From: Candidatus Poribacteria bacterium
GTDB taxonomy: Bacteria; Poribacteria; WGA-4E; WGA-3G
Direction: 5' to 3'
DNA length: 51,465 nucleotides
Assembly (NCBI GenBank): GCA_012270865.1
Contig: JAAXHL010000092.1
Span: 1 to 51,465 of the forward strand
The stretch's first letter is position 1. Each line of letters opens with the position of its first letter. Positions 34,296 to 42,860 of the stretch are shown in pieces. A model generated the notes under the pieces. The model ran no database searches. It was not told the origin of the DNA and saw only the letters and a list, made by a program, of their open reading frames with translations. A program made the position numbers and the translations under genes.

Positions 34296-35714
34296 GTGGA
34301 ACAACACAGACAGGAACGACAACAAGAACTCAAGGGTCTGTTCCACATGTTGGAGCATACCGCAAAAATCGCAGAGGACGCAGCACTAACGGATACCTTT
34401 ACGGATGGCGAAACGCGATGCATCACGCAATTCAACAACGTACTGACCCGATTGAATAGCCTTGACGCAGTACCTGAAGGACTCTTTGACACACTTGATC
34501 CCGATGCCTCTTTTAGTCAAGTCGCAATCGCATGCCATCAACTCGCAGCGTATCTCAACGAAGAATTGGATACAACGGCGGATTTCAAGGGATGGTTCAC
34601 CACCTTTTTCGGAAAACGGTTCATGGAAAACCTCACCGAAGAACTAACGGATAAACCCATCGGAGACCTCATCCGTAAAGCCGTACCAGATTTCTTAACC
34701 GAGACGACGTTAGAGGACATCGTAGAAACTTTTCCCGTCACTGCGGGTGGCAGACTAACGATTGATACCGACTGTGGTGGGATTGACATCCAGAGCACAG
34801 AGGACGATACCGTCTCCGTCCGCATTCAACGCGCCGCGCAGATAAAGGCGAACCGACGGGCGGCGGAAATCCTCAAGAATCTTGATGTTCAGATAGCACA
34901 CGAAGCAGCCGACGTTAAAATTGAGGCGAAGTTCACAGGAGATGCCAGACGATGGCAGAAACGGCAAAACGATCTTGACGTTCAGTTCGATATCCTCGTG
35001 CCACGGCACTACAACCTCGATTTGAAAACCGCCTGTGACGACATTGCCGTCGCGAATATTACAGGCGACGTGAACGCCGAGACATTCAAGGCAGGACTCC
35101 GTTTGCAAGATATTATAGGACGTATTGACGCAATTACGTCCATTGGAAATATTGATCTCAAAGCCTTTAATGGCGATGTGATGCTTCAAACGAAGGCTGG
35201 GAATATTACACTCGCGGATGGGAACGGCGATGTTAAAGCCAAAACTTCAGGTGGGAACGTACAGGCTGTTCAGGTCATAGGAGCGGTTAATGGACAAACC
35301 ACCGCCGGCAATGTTACCGTGCGCGGATGCAAAGGTGGCGCAGAACTGAAAACGGCTGGCGGGAGTATAGAAGTCGAGAATGATGGACCCGTCCTAGCGA
35401 AAACGAGTGGCGGTTCCATCCGTTGTCAACTTCAAGAAACAACCACCAGTCAGAACATGCTGTTAGATTTGGAGACAATGGGCGGCAGTATAAACGTCTC
35501 TCTCCTTCCAGATATCGATGCAACGGTTGAGGCAAAGGTGCTCGGTGGTTCAGTAACAACGGAATTTCCGGTATCGGTAGAAACAACAGGCACCGTAAAA
35601 CCTGATCAGTTGCAAGGGACTATTAATGGCGGCGGACCGCTCCTAAAACTCCGTGCCGTTGGTGGAAATGTCATTCTAAGAAACATAGAAGCAGATAAAC
35701 CGGAAGAGGTGTAG
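34296..35714 (+). CDS. DUF4097-type beta-helix protein
   Basis: A 472-residue protein started at GTG with a perfect AAGGAGGAG site 5 bases upstream. Residues 1-150 are helical and charged, with no family that I recognise. From about 155 the chain becomes repeating short strands rich in G-[NDG]-[VI] ('GDVNAETFKAGLRLQDIIG', 'NGDVKAKTSGGNVQAVQV', 'TAGGSIEVENDGPVLAKTSGG'), the pattern of the DUF4097 putative-adhesin beta-helix. It has no signal peptide or membrane helix. DUF4097 genes often follow ECF sigma or anti-sigma genes; here the sigma factor is just upstream, so a regulatory link is plausible. The DUF2752 gene starts 1 base after its stop. Confidence 0.75.
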   Translation: MEQHRQERQQELKGLFHMLEHTAKIAEDAALTDTFTDGETRCITQFNNVLTRLNSLDAVPEGLFDTLDPDASFSQVAIACHQLAAYLNEELDTTADFKGWFTTFFGKRFMENLTEELTDKPIGDLIRKAVPDFLTETTLEDIVETFPVTAGGRLTIDTDCGGIDIQSTEDDTVSVRIQRAAQIKANRRAAEILKNLDVQIAHEAADVKIEAKFTGDARRWQKRQNDLDVQFDILVPRHYNLDLKTACDDIAVANITGDVNAETFKAGLRLQDIIGRIDAITSIGNIDLKAFNGDVMLQTKAGNITLADGNGDVKAKTSGGNVQAVQVIGAVNGQTTAGNVTVRGCKGGAELKTAGGSIEVENDGPVLAKTSGGSIRCQLQETTTSQNMLLDLETMGGSINVSLLPDIDATVEAKVLGGSVTTEFPVSVETTGTVKPDQLQGTINGGGPLLKLRAVGGNVILRNIEADKPEEV

Positions 35715-35715
35715 T

Positions 35716-36084
35716 GTGTGGCAAAGTAGGCGAAGCGAATTGACATTAGTCGGATTGTTTGTGTGGTACATCCTGAGCATCGGTGTTTTTATAATACTGC
35801 TGCTCCCGTTTCTGATGCCACAACACCAGTTAGCGCAGTTTATCCCAGAGTGCAGTTGGCAATCGCAATTTCACAAACCGTGTGCTTTTTGTGGGATGAG
35901 CACCGCATTCTACGCTATCTCACGCGGCGATTTTTCTCAGGCGCATCGCTTGAATCCGCTGAGCCTCTACATCTACTTCATCTTTCTGCTCAACACACTC
36001 TGCGCAGCGATCACTTTAAAGCGAAACACACGTTTTATTAAAAATATCGGGACAGCACTTCATAACGATAACGTTCTATCATAG
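35716..36084 (+). CDS. DUF2752 membrane protein
   Basis: A 122-residue protein with about two to three membrane helices. It carries the DUF2752 signature CAFCGMSTAFYAISRGDFSQA followed by HRLNPLS (first 20 residues of the motif at about 56-76). The family is a small membrane protein of unknown role; the two Cys may bind a metal or form a disulfide. The GTG start lies 1 base after the DUF4097 stop, so the two are translationally coupled. The small membrane protein at 36099 follows after 14 bases, giving a three-gene operon. Confidence 0.78.
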   Translation: MWQSRRSELTLVGLFVWYILSIGVFIILLLPFLMPQHQLAQFIPECSWQSQFHKPCAFCGMSTAFYAISRGDFSQAHRLNPLSLYIYFIFLLNTLCAAITLKRNTRFIKNIGTALHNDNVLS

Positions 36085-36098
36085 TTTAGAGAAGAATC

Positions 36099-36353
36099 AT
36101 GGGTTTACTACTATCAATCTTCAGTTTGGTTTGGGGTATATTGGCTATTATTGGGATGGCAGTCGGTATTATTCCATGCTTTGGCACTCTTAATTACCTT
36201 AACATTCCGTTTGCAGTCTTCGGCTTGCTTTTCAGCATCTTAGTTGTCGTTTTATCATCAAAAAAAGAACTCGCCGTTGCGGGGAGTGTCCTTTGTGCCA
36301 TAGCCATTTTCATAGGTGCTATCCGACTCGTCATGGGCTTCGGCATCTTTTAA
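36099..36353 (+). CDS. Small hydrophobic membrane protein, unknown
   Basis: An 84-residue protein that is almost all hydrophobic, with about two to three helices (about 3-23, 32-52 and 58-80) and a short SSKKE turn between the last two. The pattern resembles small DUF4190-like integral membrane proteins, but no firm family is claimed. It closes the operon 34296-36353. Confidence 0.55.
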   Translation: MGLLLSIFSLVWGILAIIGMAVGIIPCFGTLNYLNIPFAVFGLLFSILVVVLSSKKELAVAGSVLCAIAIFIGAIRLVMGFGIF

Positions 36354-36412
36354 TTATTTGGCGTAACTATACCGTAAAACTGCAATTCGTGTCAAATATT
36401 TTTAGGGTCCAC

Positions 36413-36574
36413 CAGAGAGCTGTTTAGTTTTCCAGTTTGGAAACTCATTTTTAATACCAATTTCTGCTACCGATACGCAGGGTTCTTGTAGCATAGGAGA
36501 CTGTTGGTTTCCTGTGCGTGTCTGAAGCGCGACCTAACAGGATACGCTACAAAAGCGAAAACTAAATGCTCCTG
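36413..36574. mobile_element. Degenerate TTTAGTTTT-family element with hairpin cargo
   Basis: Left end near CAGAGAGCTGTTTAGTTTT (36413-36431) and right end AAAACTAAATGCTCCTG (36558-36574). The flanking direct repeat is not clear at the left. It holds a CTGTTAG-type hairpin with the altered stem GCATAGGA...TTTCCTGTGC (36491-36517). Confidence 0.5.
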
Positions 36575-36584
36575 TCCTTCAACC

Positions 36585-36728
36585 CAGGGTCATTTAGTTT
36601 TAAATATTTACTTTACATATATGAATATAATTCCCCTGTAGGAGCGAACTGTGCTCGCGATATTGTGGAAAAAACGTTAACTTATGTAAACGAAAATCGA
36701 AACCGGAACCGAAAACTAAATAGCCCTG
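36585..36728. mobile_element. MITE-like element, TTTAGTTTT family, copy 2
   Basis: Terminal inverted repeats CAGGGTCATTTAGTTTT (36585-36601) and AAAACTAAATAGCCCTG (36712-36728, two mismatches), flanked by the exact 10-base direct repeat TCCTTCAACC (36575-36584 and 36729-36738). It carries a GCGAAC-TGT-GCTCGC hairpin (36644-36658). The hsdM promoter begins 10 bases beyond the repeat. Confidence 0.85.
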
Positions 36729-36747
36729 TCCTTCAACCATAAACTTG

Positions 36748-36777
36748 TTGACTCAATAGGTCTATTCATGGTATAAT
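36748..36777 (+). promoter_or_regulatory. Sigma70-type promoter for the hsd locus
   Basis: TTGACT, an 18-base spacer and a perfect TATAAT, giving a start near 36784 and a short leader with GAAAGGA before the ATG at 36808. Confidence 0.6.
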
Positions 36778-36807
36778 TTTCCCAATATTACAAGAAAGGA
36801 TTCACGT

Positions 36808-39249
36808 ATGGCAATAAAGAAATCACAACTCTACGCTTCACTCTGGCAAAGCTGCGACGAACTCCGCGGCGGGATGGATGCCTCACAGTACAAAGACTAC
36901 ATCCTGACGCTGCTCTTTGTGAAATACATCTCCGACAAAGCCGCTAGCCCTGCCGGTTCACTGATTGATGTCCCGGAGGGCGGCAAGTTCGCCGATATGG
37001 TGAAACTCAAGAGCGATATTGAGATCGGGGATAAGGTGAACAAGATTATCGGCAAACTCGCTGAGACAAATGACCTGAAAGGGGTCATTGATCTCGCGGA
37101 TTTCAACGACGAAAGCAAACTCGGCAGAGGCAGGGAGATGGTGGATCGGATCACCCGGCTTATCGGCATCTTTGAGCGGCTGGACCTCCGAATGAACCGA
37201 ACCGAGGGCGATGATCTCTTAGGCGATGCTTATGAGTATCTCATGCGCCATTTCGCCACCGAATCCGGCAAGAGCAAGGGACAATTCTATACACCCGCAG
37301 AAGTCTCCCGCGTCATGGCGAAAGTCATCGGCATCGGTCCAAAGACCCAACGGAGGGATACAATCTACGACCCGACGTGCGGCTCCGGTTCGCTACTGCT
37401 TCGGGCTACTGACGAGTCCCCAAACGGTATGAGCGTCTTCGGGCAGGAGAAGGACAACGCCACTCACGCATTGGCGAAGATGAACATGATCCTTCACGGC
37501 GATGAAACCGCAGAACTCTGGCACGGCAACACGCTGGCGGATCCGTATTTCAAAGATACCCTAAACAACCTAAAGACCTTTGACTTCGCCGTCGCCAATC
37601 CACCCTTCTCTGACAAGGCGTGGACGACAGGACTGAATCCCGATCATGACGAATATGAACGTTTTAAACACTACGGTGTGCCACCCGCGAAAAACGGGGA
37701 TTACGCCTTCCTCCTCCACTTCGTCGCGTCCCTGAAAAGCACAGGCAAAGGCGCGATTATCTTGCCGCACGGGGTCCTCTTCCGTGGCAATAAAGAGGCA
37801 GACATCCGCAAGAACCTCATCCGCCGCCGTTACATCAAAGGCATCATCGGCTTACCCGCCAATCTCTTCTACGGCACCGGTATCCCCGCCTGTATTATCG
37901 TTATTGACAAAGAGAACGCGCACGTCCGCAGTGGTATCTTCATGATAGATGCGAGTAAGGGGTTCCTCAAGGACGGCAACAAAAACCGGCTCCGCGCCCA
38001 AGACATTCACAAAATTGTCTCCGTTTTCAATGCTTATGCAGAACTGCCACGCTATTCTCGCATGGTGCCAACCTCTGAAATCGCCGACCCCGCCAACGAC
38101 TATAACCTCAATATCCCACGCTATATCGATGCGAGTGAACCCGAAGATTTACACGACCTCGGTGCGCATCTCAACGGCGGCATCCCCGACGCAGATATTG
38201 ACGCACTCAACACCTATTGGACAGTCTTTCCGACACTCCGTAATGCCCTATTTAAAGCCAACGGTAGAGCCGGTTACAGCGACCCACTCGTAGAAACGCA
38301 GCACGTCAAAACGACAATTCTCACCCATACCGAATTTACCGCTTACCGGCAGCAAGTCTCGGCAGTCTTTGCGGCGTGGCGCGCAGCACACGAAGATTTT
38401 CTGTTCGGTATCGGGATCGACACTGTTCCGAGAGAGATCATTCGGACGTTGTCGGAAGACCTATTGGAGCGGTTCACCGATCTACCCCTGCTTGAGCCTT
38501 ACGATGTCTATCAGAAACTGATGGATTACTGGGACGAGACGATGCAGGACGATGTCTACCTCATCGCCGCAGACGGCTGGGTTGATGCCGCAAAACCCCG
38601 TGGTATCATTGAGGATAAACAGGCGAAAGTTAAGGAGACACCCGACCTCGTCATCAAAAAGAACAAATATAAGATGGACCTAATCCCACCGGCGTTGATC
38701 GTCGCGCGTTACTTCGCTGAAGAAAAAGGGACGATTGAGACTTTGCAAGCCAAGCAGACGACTGCGGAAAGCACGTTAGAGGAATTCATTGAAGCACATA
38801 CCGGTGAGGACGGATTGCTCGCCGATGCCCTCAACGACAGCGGCAACATCACCGCCAGTAGTGTCAAAGCACGGCTCAAAGCGATCCAAGCTGAACCTGA
38901 CAGCAAGGACGAGCGGGATGCACTCACGTCCTGCGCGCTTCTCATGGATGCCGCGTCGAAGATAAGCAAAGCAGTGAAGCAGGAACAGGAGGCATTGGAT
39001 GCACAGGTGTTGGCACACTATGCCACGCTCACCGAGGACGAAATCAAGACGCTTGTGGTTGAAGATAAATGGATCGCCAGTGTCCAATCGGCAATTGCGG
39101 GTGAAGTCCAGCGGTTGACACAAGCACTGACTGAACGCGTTCAAGAACTGGAGGAACGCTATGCGCAGCCGTTGCTGGTTTTAGAAGAGGAAGTGGAAGG
39201 GCGTAGTGCACGGGTTGCGGAACATTTGCAGAATTTGGGAGTTGATTGA
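36808..39249 (+). CDS. hsdM: Type I restriction-modification system, methyltransferase subunit HsdM
   Basis: An 813-residue N6-adenine DNA methyltransferase subunit. It has an N-terminal HsdM helical bundle (LWQSCDELRGG... YILTLLFVKYIS), then GQFYTPAEVSRVM (158-170), the SAM motif DPTCGSGSLL (188-197) and the catalytic NPPF (264-267). The about 300 residues after 500 are helical and charged, ending in a coiled coil (KQEQEALDAQVL..., TERVQELEERYAQ), so it is longer than the about 500 residue classical form; long versions are known. It methylates the recognition site together with HsdS. hsdS starts 2 bases after its stop. A good promoter lies upstream. Confidence 0.93.
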   Translation: MAIKKSQLYASLWQSCDELRGGMDASQYKDYILTLLFVKYISDKAASPAGSLIDVPEGGKFADMVKLKSDIEIGDKVNKIIGKLAETNDLKGVIDLADFNDESKLGRGREMVDRITRLIGIFERLDLRMNRTEGDDLLGDAYEYLMRHFATESGKSKGQFYTPAEVSRVMAKVIGIGPKTQRRDTIYDPTCGSGSLLLRATDESPNGMSVFGQEKDNATHALAKMNMILHGDETAELWHGNTLADPYFKDTLNNLKTFDFAVANPPFSDKAWTTGLNPDHDEYERFKHYGVPPAKNGDYAFLLHFVASLKSTGKGAIILPHGVLFRGNKEADIRKNLIRRRYIKGIIGLPANLFYGTGIPACIIVIDKENAHVRSGIFMIDASKGFLKDGNKNRLRAQDIHKIVSVFNAYAELPRYSRMVPTSEIADPANDYNLNIPRYIDASEPEDLHDLGAHLNGGIPDADIDALNTYWTVFPTLRNALFKANGRAGYSDPLVETQHVKTTILTHTEFTAYRQQVSAVFAAWRAAHEDFLFGIGIDTVPREIIRTLSEDLLERFTDLPLLEPYDVYQKLMDYWDETMQDDVYLIAADGWVDAAKPRGIIEDKQAKVKETPDLVIKKNKYKMDLIPPALIVARYFAEEKGTIETLQAKQTTAESTLEEFIEAHTGEDGLLADALNDSGNITASSVKARLKAIQAEPDSKDERDALTSCALLMDAASKISKAVKQEQEALDAQVLAHYATLTEDEIKTLVVEDKWIASVQSAIAGEVQRLTQALTERVQELEERYAQPLLVLEEEVEGRSARVAEHLQNLGVD

Positions 39250-39251
39250 GC

Positions 39252-40442
39252 ATGAGCCAAAGCATAATAACGGACCAGTTTCCTTCTGAGTGGCAAGTAA
39301 TGCGAATCGGCAATTTATTTGAAGCAAAAGCTGGAGGGGATTATGATCCATCTAGCTCCAGCGATGTTCGAGATAATCGTTATCCATATCCCATTTATGC
39401 AAATGGTTTGACTCAGCAAGGTCTTTACGGTTTCAGTAACTATGCAGAAGAACCATCAGGATCAATCACCGTCACTGGAAGAGGCACTTTGGGGCAAGCC
39501 TTCTATAGAGGTACGCCATTCGTGGCAATTGGTAGGCTTATAGTCTTGAAACCAAAAACTTCAGTTGACGCGCGTTTTTTTTGCGAGTACATCAATTACG
39601 GAATTGAGTTTGCTGTTGAAAGCACTGGAGTTCCTCAGTTAACGGCTCCGCAGATTTCTAATTACCTAATACCTGTTCCCTCGGAACCTGAACAACGCGC
39701 CATTGCCGAGGCATTGTCCGATGTGGATGGGTTGCTCAATTCGTTGGAGGCACTCATCGCGAAGAAGCAGGCGATGAAGCAAGCCACCATGCAGCAACTC
39801 CTGACGGGTAAGACCCGCCTGCCCGGCTTCAGCGGGGCGTGGGAGACGAAGCAAATCGGCGACGTGGTAAGTCCATGTAGTGAGAAGAATAATTTAGGCG
39901 CGGATATTCCGGTTTTGACCTGTTCTAAGCATCTGGGATTCGTTGATTCGCTTAGTTACTTCAAGAACCAAGTCTTTAGCAAAGACCTGAGTGGCTATAA
40001 AATCATCAGACGCGGACAGATAGGTTATCCAATAAATCATGTTGAAGAAGGATCAATCGGACTTCAGGACCTCTATGATGTAGCTTTAGTTAGTCCAATT
40101 TATGTCGTGTGCTCACCGAAGAAGGACATCAATAGTTTCTTCCTCCACAGATTACTGAAGCTTGACTCCTACCGCCAAGAGTTTGCCAATGCTACTACGT
40201 CCTCCATTAATCGCCGGGGAAGTTTAAGATGGCCTGCATTCTCAATAATTCATGTTACTCTCCCACCCATCGACGAGCAAGTTGCTATTGCTGCAGTCCT
40301 CAATGATGTGGAGACTGAGATTGCAGCTCTTGAGAAACGCCGAGACAAAACCCGCGCCATCAAACAGGGGATGATGCAGCAACTCCTCACAGGACGCGTG
40401 CGGTTGCCTGCATCTCGGATTGACGCGGATGACGCGGATTAG
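39252..40442 (+). CDS. hsdS: Type I restriction-modification system, specificity subunit HsdS
   Basis: A 396-residue subunit with two target-recognition domains (about 1-140 and 200-345) and two similar helical conserved regions: EQRAIAEALSDVDGLLNSLE... MQQLLTGKTRLPGF and DEQVAIAAVLNDVETEIAAL... MQQLLTGRVRLP. The recognition sequence is bipartite and cannot be read from the protein. I start at the ATG at 39252; a TTG two codons earlier is possible. The last residues (RIDADDAD) come from a dispersed GCGGAT repeat, so the natural C-terminus may have been altered. Confidence 0.9.
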   Translation: MSQSIITDQFPSEWQVMRIGNLFEAKAGGDYDPSSSSDVRDNRYPYPIYANGLTQQGLYGFSNYAEEPSGSITVTGRGTLGQAFYRGTPFVAIGRLIVLKPKTSVDARFFCEYINYGIEFAVESTGVPQLTAPQISNYLIPVPSEPEQRAIAEALSDVDGLLNSLEALIAKKQAMKQATMQQLLTGKTRLPGFSGAWETKQIGDVVSPCSEKNNLGADIPVLTCSKHLGFVDSLSYFKNQVFSKDLSGYKIIRRGQIGYPINHVEEGSIGLQDLYDVALVSPIYVVCSPKKDINSFFLHRLLKLDSYRQEFANATTSSINRRGSLRWPAFSIIHVTLPPIDEQVAIAAVLNDVETEIAALEKRRDKTRAIKQGMMQQLLTGRVRLPASRIDADDAD

Positions 40443-40745
40443 GGGATGCTTGGTGTTTGTCGCGTCTTTTGTCTGAATCAGGATTTACAGGATGCGTTGG
40501 GTTGAGCCTGTGAAACCCAACCTACATCAAAGAGTGGCAAGTGGTCACGGATAGTTCTCCTTGCTCCAGCGGAGCAACATGTCTATAGAGATAGTGTGTT
40601 CAATGCGTTGCACTCCAGCGGAGTGCTATGTCTGCAGTATAAGATGCAGTATAAGGTGCAGTATAAGATATAGCCAGAAGCACATCATAGGAACTTCAAT
40701 TTGGACGGCACACCACGACATCAATGGATACGGAGGTCGTAATTC
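40443..40745. repeat. Intergenic repeats between hsdS and the ATPase cassette
   Basis: No gene. It begins with a GCGGAT-type repeat, then a GTTGGGTTGAG...AAACCCAACCTAC inverted pair. Two hairpins follow with the same AGC loop but different stems: TTGCTCC-AGC-GGAGCAA (40561-40577) and GCACTCC-AGC-GGAGTGC (40610-40626), each followed by an ATGTCT tail. The left boundary repeat (40633-40680) follows. Confidence 0.65.
40633..40680 (+). repeat. Left 12-bp tandem repeat bounding the ATPase cassette
   Basis: TGCAGTATAAG(A/G) three times in tandem (40633, 40645, 40657), then TATAGCCAGAAG. The same array recurs at 42519-42566. Confidence 0.85.
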
Positions 40746-42296
40746 ATGATTGAGAGACGCTTAGAAGAACTCGGGAGAAATTTGCAAGGCAAGAAACCGC
40801 ATCTACCGCATTTTCTGTCGGCAATCCGCTTAGATGGTATCCGTGGATTCAATAACTTAAGAGTCCCATTTGATTACCCAGTAAGTGTCATCGCTGGTGG
40901 AAATACGACTGGTAAGTCAACAGTACTTTTTGCCGTGGCATGTGCTTATAAGGTACCGGGTGCCGGGGTTAAGGAATTTGTCCCGTCCACACTCTTTCCC
41001 GATTATCGTCCTAAACTCGGTAGACACCAAGATATGCAGCAAACGGTTACGATGGATTTCTATTACCAGACTCCTGAAGACGAGGCCTCCATGCGATGGC
41101 GACGTGCTAAAGGTTGGAATCGGAGTTTCTTCGGTCGTAAAAACGCCAGTCAACCGGAGCGGCAGGTCTATCTCAGAACGCTTAGCAATCTGAGGAACCC
41201 ATCTGAGGTGCGCGGTGTTCTCAGCATGTCGCGTCTGAAATCCGAACCGGAAGAAACACCTCTAACAGCATCACAGATTGAATTTGCACATCAGATGCTC
41301 CCTTTCAGATATTCAGAAGTGGTGAGTCTGGTCAGTGGCAACAAAAACCTTCTTTTTGCTGCCCAAGAAGGTGGTGCGGCATACTCTGAATTACACATGG
41401 CGGCTGGGGAACGTGCAATCCTGCGGTTGTCGAAAGAGATTACGCAACTCGACGGGGCACTCGTTCTGATTGACGAAGTGGAAGCCGGACTGCATCCATG
41501 GGTGCAACAACTCCTCATGTTGCATCTACAGCAACTTGCCTTACGCAATGATCTTCAAATCATCGTAACTTCACACAGTCCGGTCGTTCTCGACTCGGTA
41601 CCACTCAACGGCAGAATTTTTCTTGACCGAGACGACGCTTCAGGCGAGGTGGTTGTGCGCCCGGCATATCGTGACTTAATTCAGAATGCACTTTATGGAC
41701 GTTCTAGCGAGATGCTCAAGCTGCTCTGTGAAGATGAAATTGCTGAAGGTATCTTGGAAGGTATATTTGACTTCTTACTCCCAAAAGAGGGTATGAACAG
41801 AGAAGCAATCCGCATTGGACGAGATACAGGGGCAAGCCAATTTCCGATGCACGCTGAGACGCTAAGAAAATTCGGTCAGATTCAAAATACTGTTTTCGTT
41901 CTTGATGGTGACCAGAGAGATGATGAAATCGCGCTTAAAATACAAGACGCTGCAAAAAGTACTGTGTCCATACTATTTCTCCCCGGTAGTGGAGCCCCCG
42001 AAAGTTGGGTATGGGATCGGTTAAAATACATTCCTGACGCAGCAATCGGACAACTCGGGAACACACGTACAGGTCTGTCTAACTTAATGAACCAGTTGGA
42101 TGCGATATATAGCTCAGCATCCGATTCACCATCAGAAATTGCCAAAAACAAATTTCGGAGCCTCTCTGAAAACTTACGTAGAGAGGCATCGGAGATCTGC
42201 CGAATCGTCGCCCGCTTAGAGGCGGATCAAAGAGAGAGTGACATTCGGCCCCTTACGGATGAGCTGCAGGGAATTTTAAGGCAGCGGCGGGAGTAG
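40746..42296 (+). CDS. OLD-like AAA/ABC-type ATPase with TOPRIM-like C-terminus
   Basis: A 516-residue protein. An SMC/ABC-like ATPase domain has Walker A GGNTTGKST (51-59), Walker B LIDEVEAGLH (Asp243, Glu244) and the H-loop TSHSP (His277). The C-terminal part resembles the TOPRIM nuclease of OLD proteins: CEDEIAEGI (Glu329) and VLDGDQ (Asp387, Asp389). OLD-family proteins act in phage exclusion and often work with partner genes. The gene lies between hsdS and hsdR, in the same direction, bounded by matching repeats (40633 and 42519). An added defence role is inferred from context; it could also regulate or assist the restriction enzyme. The start has GGAGG upstream. Confidence 0.75.
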   Translation: MIERRLEELGRNLQGKKPHLPHFLSAIRLDGIRGFNNLRVPFDYPVSVIAGGNTTGKSTVLFAVACAYKVPGAGVKEFVPSTLFPDYRPKLGRHQDMQQTVTMDFYYQTPEDEASMRWRRAKGWNRSFFGRKNASQPERQVYLRTLSNLRNPSEVRGVLSMSRLKSEPEETPLTASQIEFAHQMLPFRYSEVVSLVSGNKNLLFAAQEGGAAYSELHMAAGERAILRLSKEITQLDGALVLIDEVEAGLHPWVQQLLMLHLQQLALRNDLQIIVTSHSPVVLDSVPLNGRIFLDRDDASGEVVVRPAYRDLIQNALYGRSSEMLKLLCEDEIAEGILEGIFDFLLPKEGMNREAIRIGRDTGASQFPMHAETLRKFGQIQNTVFVLDGDQRDDEIALKIQDAAKSTVSILFLPGSGAPESWVWDRLKYIPDAAIGQLGNTRTGLSNLMNQLDAIYSSASDSPSEIAKNKFRSLSENLRREASEICRIVARLEADQRESDIRPLTDELQGILRQRRE

Positions 42297-42300
42297 TCAA

Positions 42301-42528
42301 GTGCTAAACTTACTTGCCGATGGTCCAATGTCAAAATCTGAATTGTCCAAGAAATTAGGGCATAAAGAAGTCTCTGGTCAACTTAACAAAGTTGTCCGCA
42401 ACCTCATGGCTGACGGGGAGATTGAATACACGCTGCCAGAAAAACCCACAAGTCCACGGCAGCAGTATCGGCTGACAGGCAAAGGAAAGGCTGAACTAGC
42501 GAATCTAAAATCAGAAAATGCAGTATAA
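42301..42528 (+). CDS. Winged-helix DNA-binding protein, 75 aa
   Basis: A compact winged-helix protein: LLADGPMSKSELSKKLGHKE (helices 1-2), then a recognition helix around LNKVVRNLMADGEIEY and a wing PRQQYRLTGKGKAEL. It starts with GTG 4 bases after the ATPase stop, so the two are co-translated, though part of the TOPRIM-like gene's helper function is a guess. Its last codons (NAV stop) are formed by the TGCAGTATAAGA repeat, so the C-terminus ends exactly in the cassette boundary. Similar wHTH modules sit at the C-terminus of AAA-type DNA-binding proteins; here it is a separate chain. Confidence 0.7.
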   Translation: MLNLLADGPMSKSELSKKLGHKEVSGQLNKVVRNLMADGEIEYTLPEKPTSPRQQYRLTGKGKAELANLKSENAV

Positions 42529-42590
42529 GATGCAGTATAAGATGCAGTATAAGATACAGCCAGAGTCACAGCCAGAGTCATAGCCAGAGT
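42519..42590 (+). repeat. Right tandem repeat bounding the ATPase cassette
   Basis: TGCAGTATAAGA three times (42519, 42531, 42543) followed by ACAGCCAGAGTC-type units repeated three times. It matches the array at 40633-40680. Confidence 0.85.
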
Positions 42591-42860
42591 TTCTATATAC
42601 CTGAAAACCTCTTTGTAGGAGGGGCTTCCGATTCCCGACTCATAACGTTTGTAGTCGTGCGATTCATCGCACGCTCTTACCAACAATCAATAACTAACAA
42701 CCATCTGTAGGAGGGGTTTGCAACCCCGACACCTAATCCTGATTCAGACGACGATGACACCGCACACGCCTCACTTTCCGCGTTCTCCGTGTCATCCGCG
42801 TCCTCCGCGATTCAGACAATTTAACTGACAACCGATAGCCGATAACTGATAACCACTATC
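42591..42860. repeat. Intergenic repeats before hsdR
   Basis: No gene. It holds the hairpin CGTGCGATTCATCGCACG (42656-42673), a GGTTTGTAACC-family member GGGGTTTGCAACCCC (42713-42727), a GCGGAT/'CCGCGTCCTCCGCG' repeat (about 42770-42815) and an 'ACTGACAACCGATAGCCGATAACTGATAACC' type tandem (short form: CCGATAACTGATAACC). hsdR follows with no clear ribosome site. Confidence 0.55.

Noticed and set aside
42301..42600. Repeat TGCAGTATAAGA arrays considered as a CRISPR array or an origin iteron set
   Set aside because: The units are directly adjacent with no spacers, only three per array, and no cas or replication genes are near.
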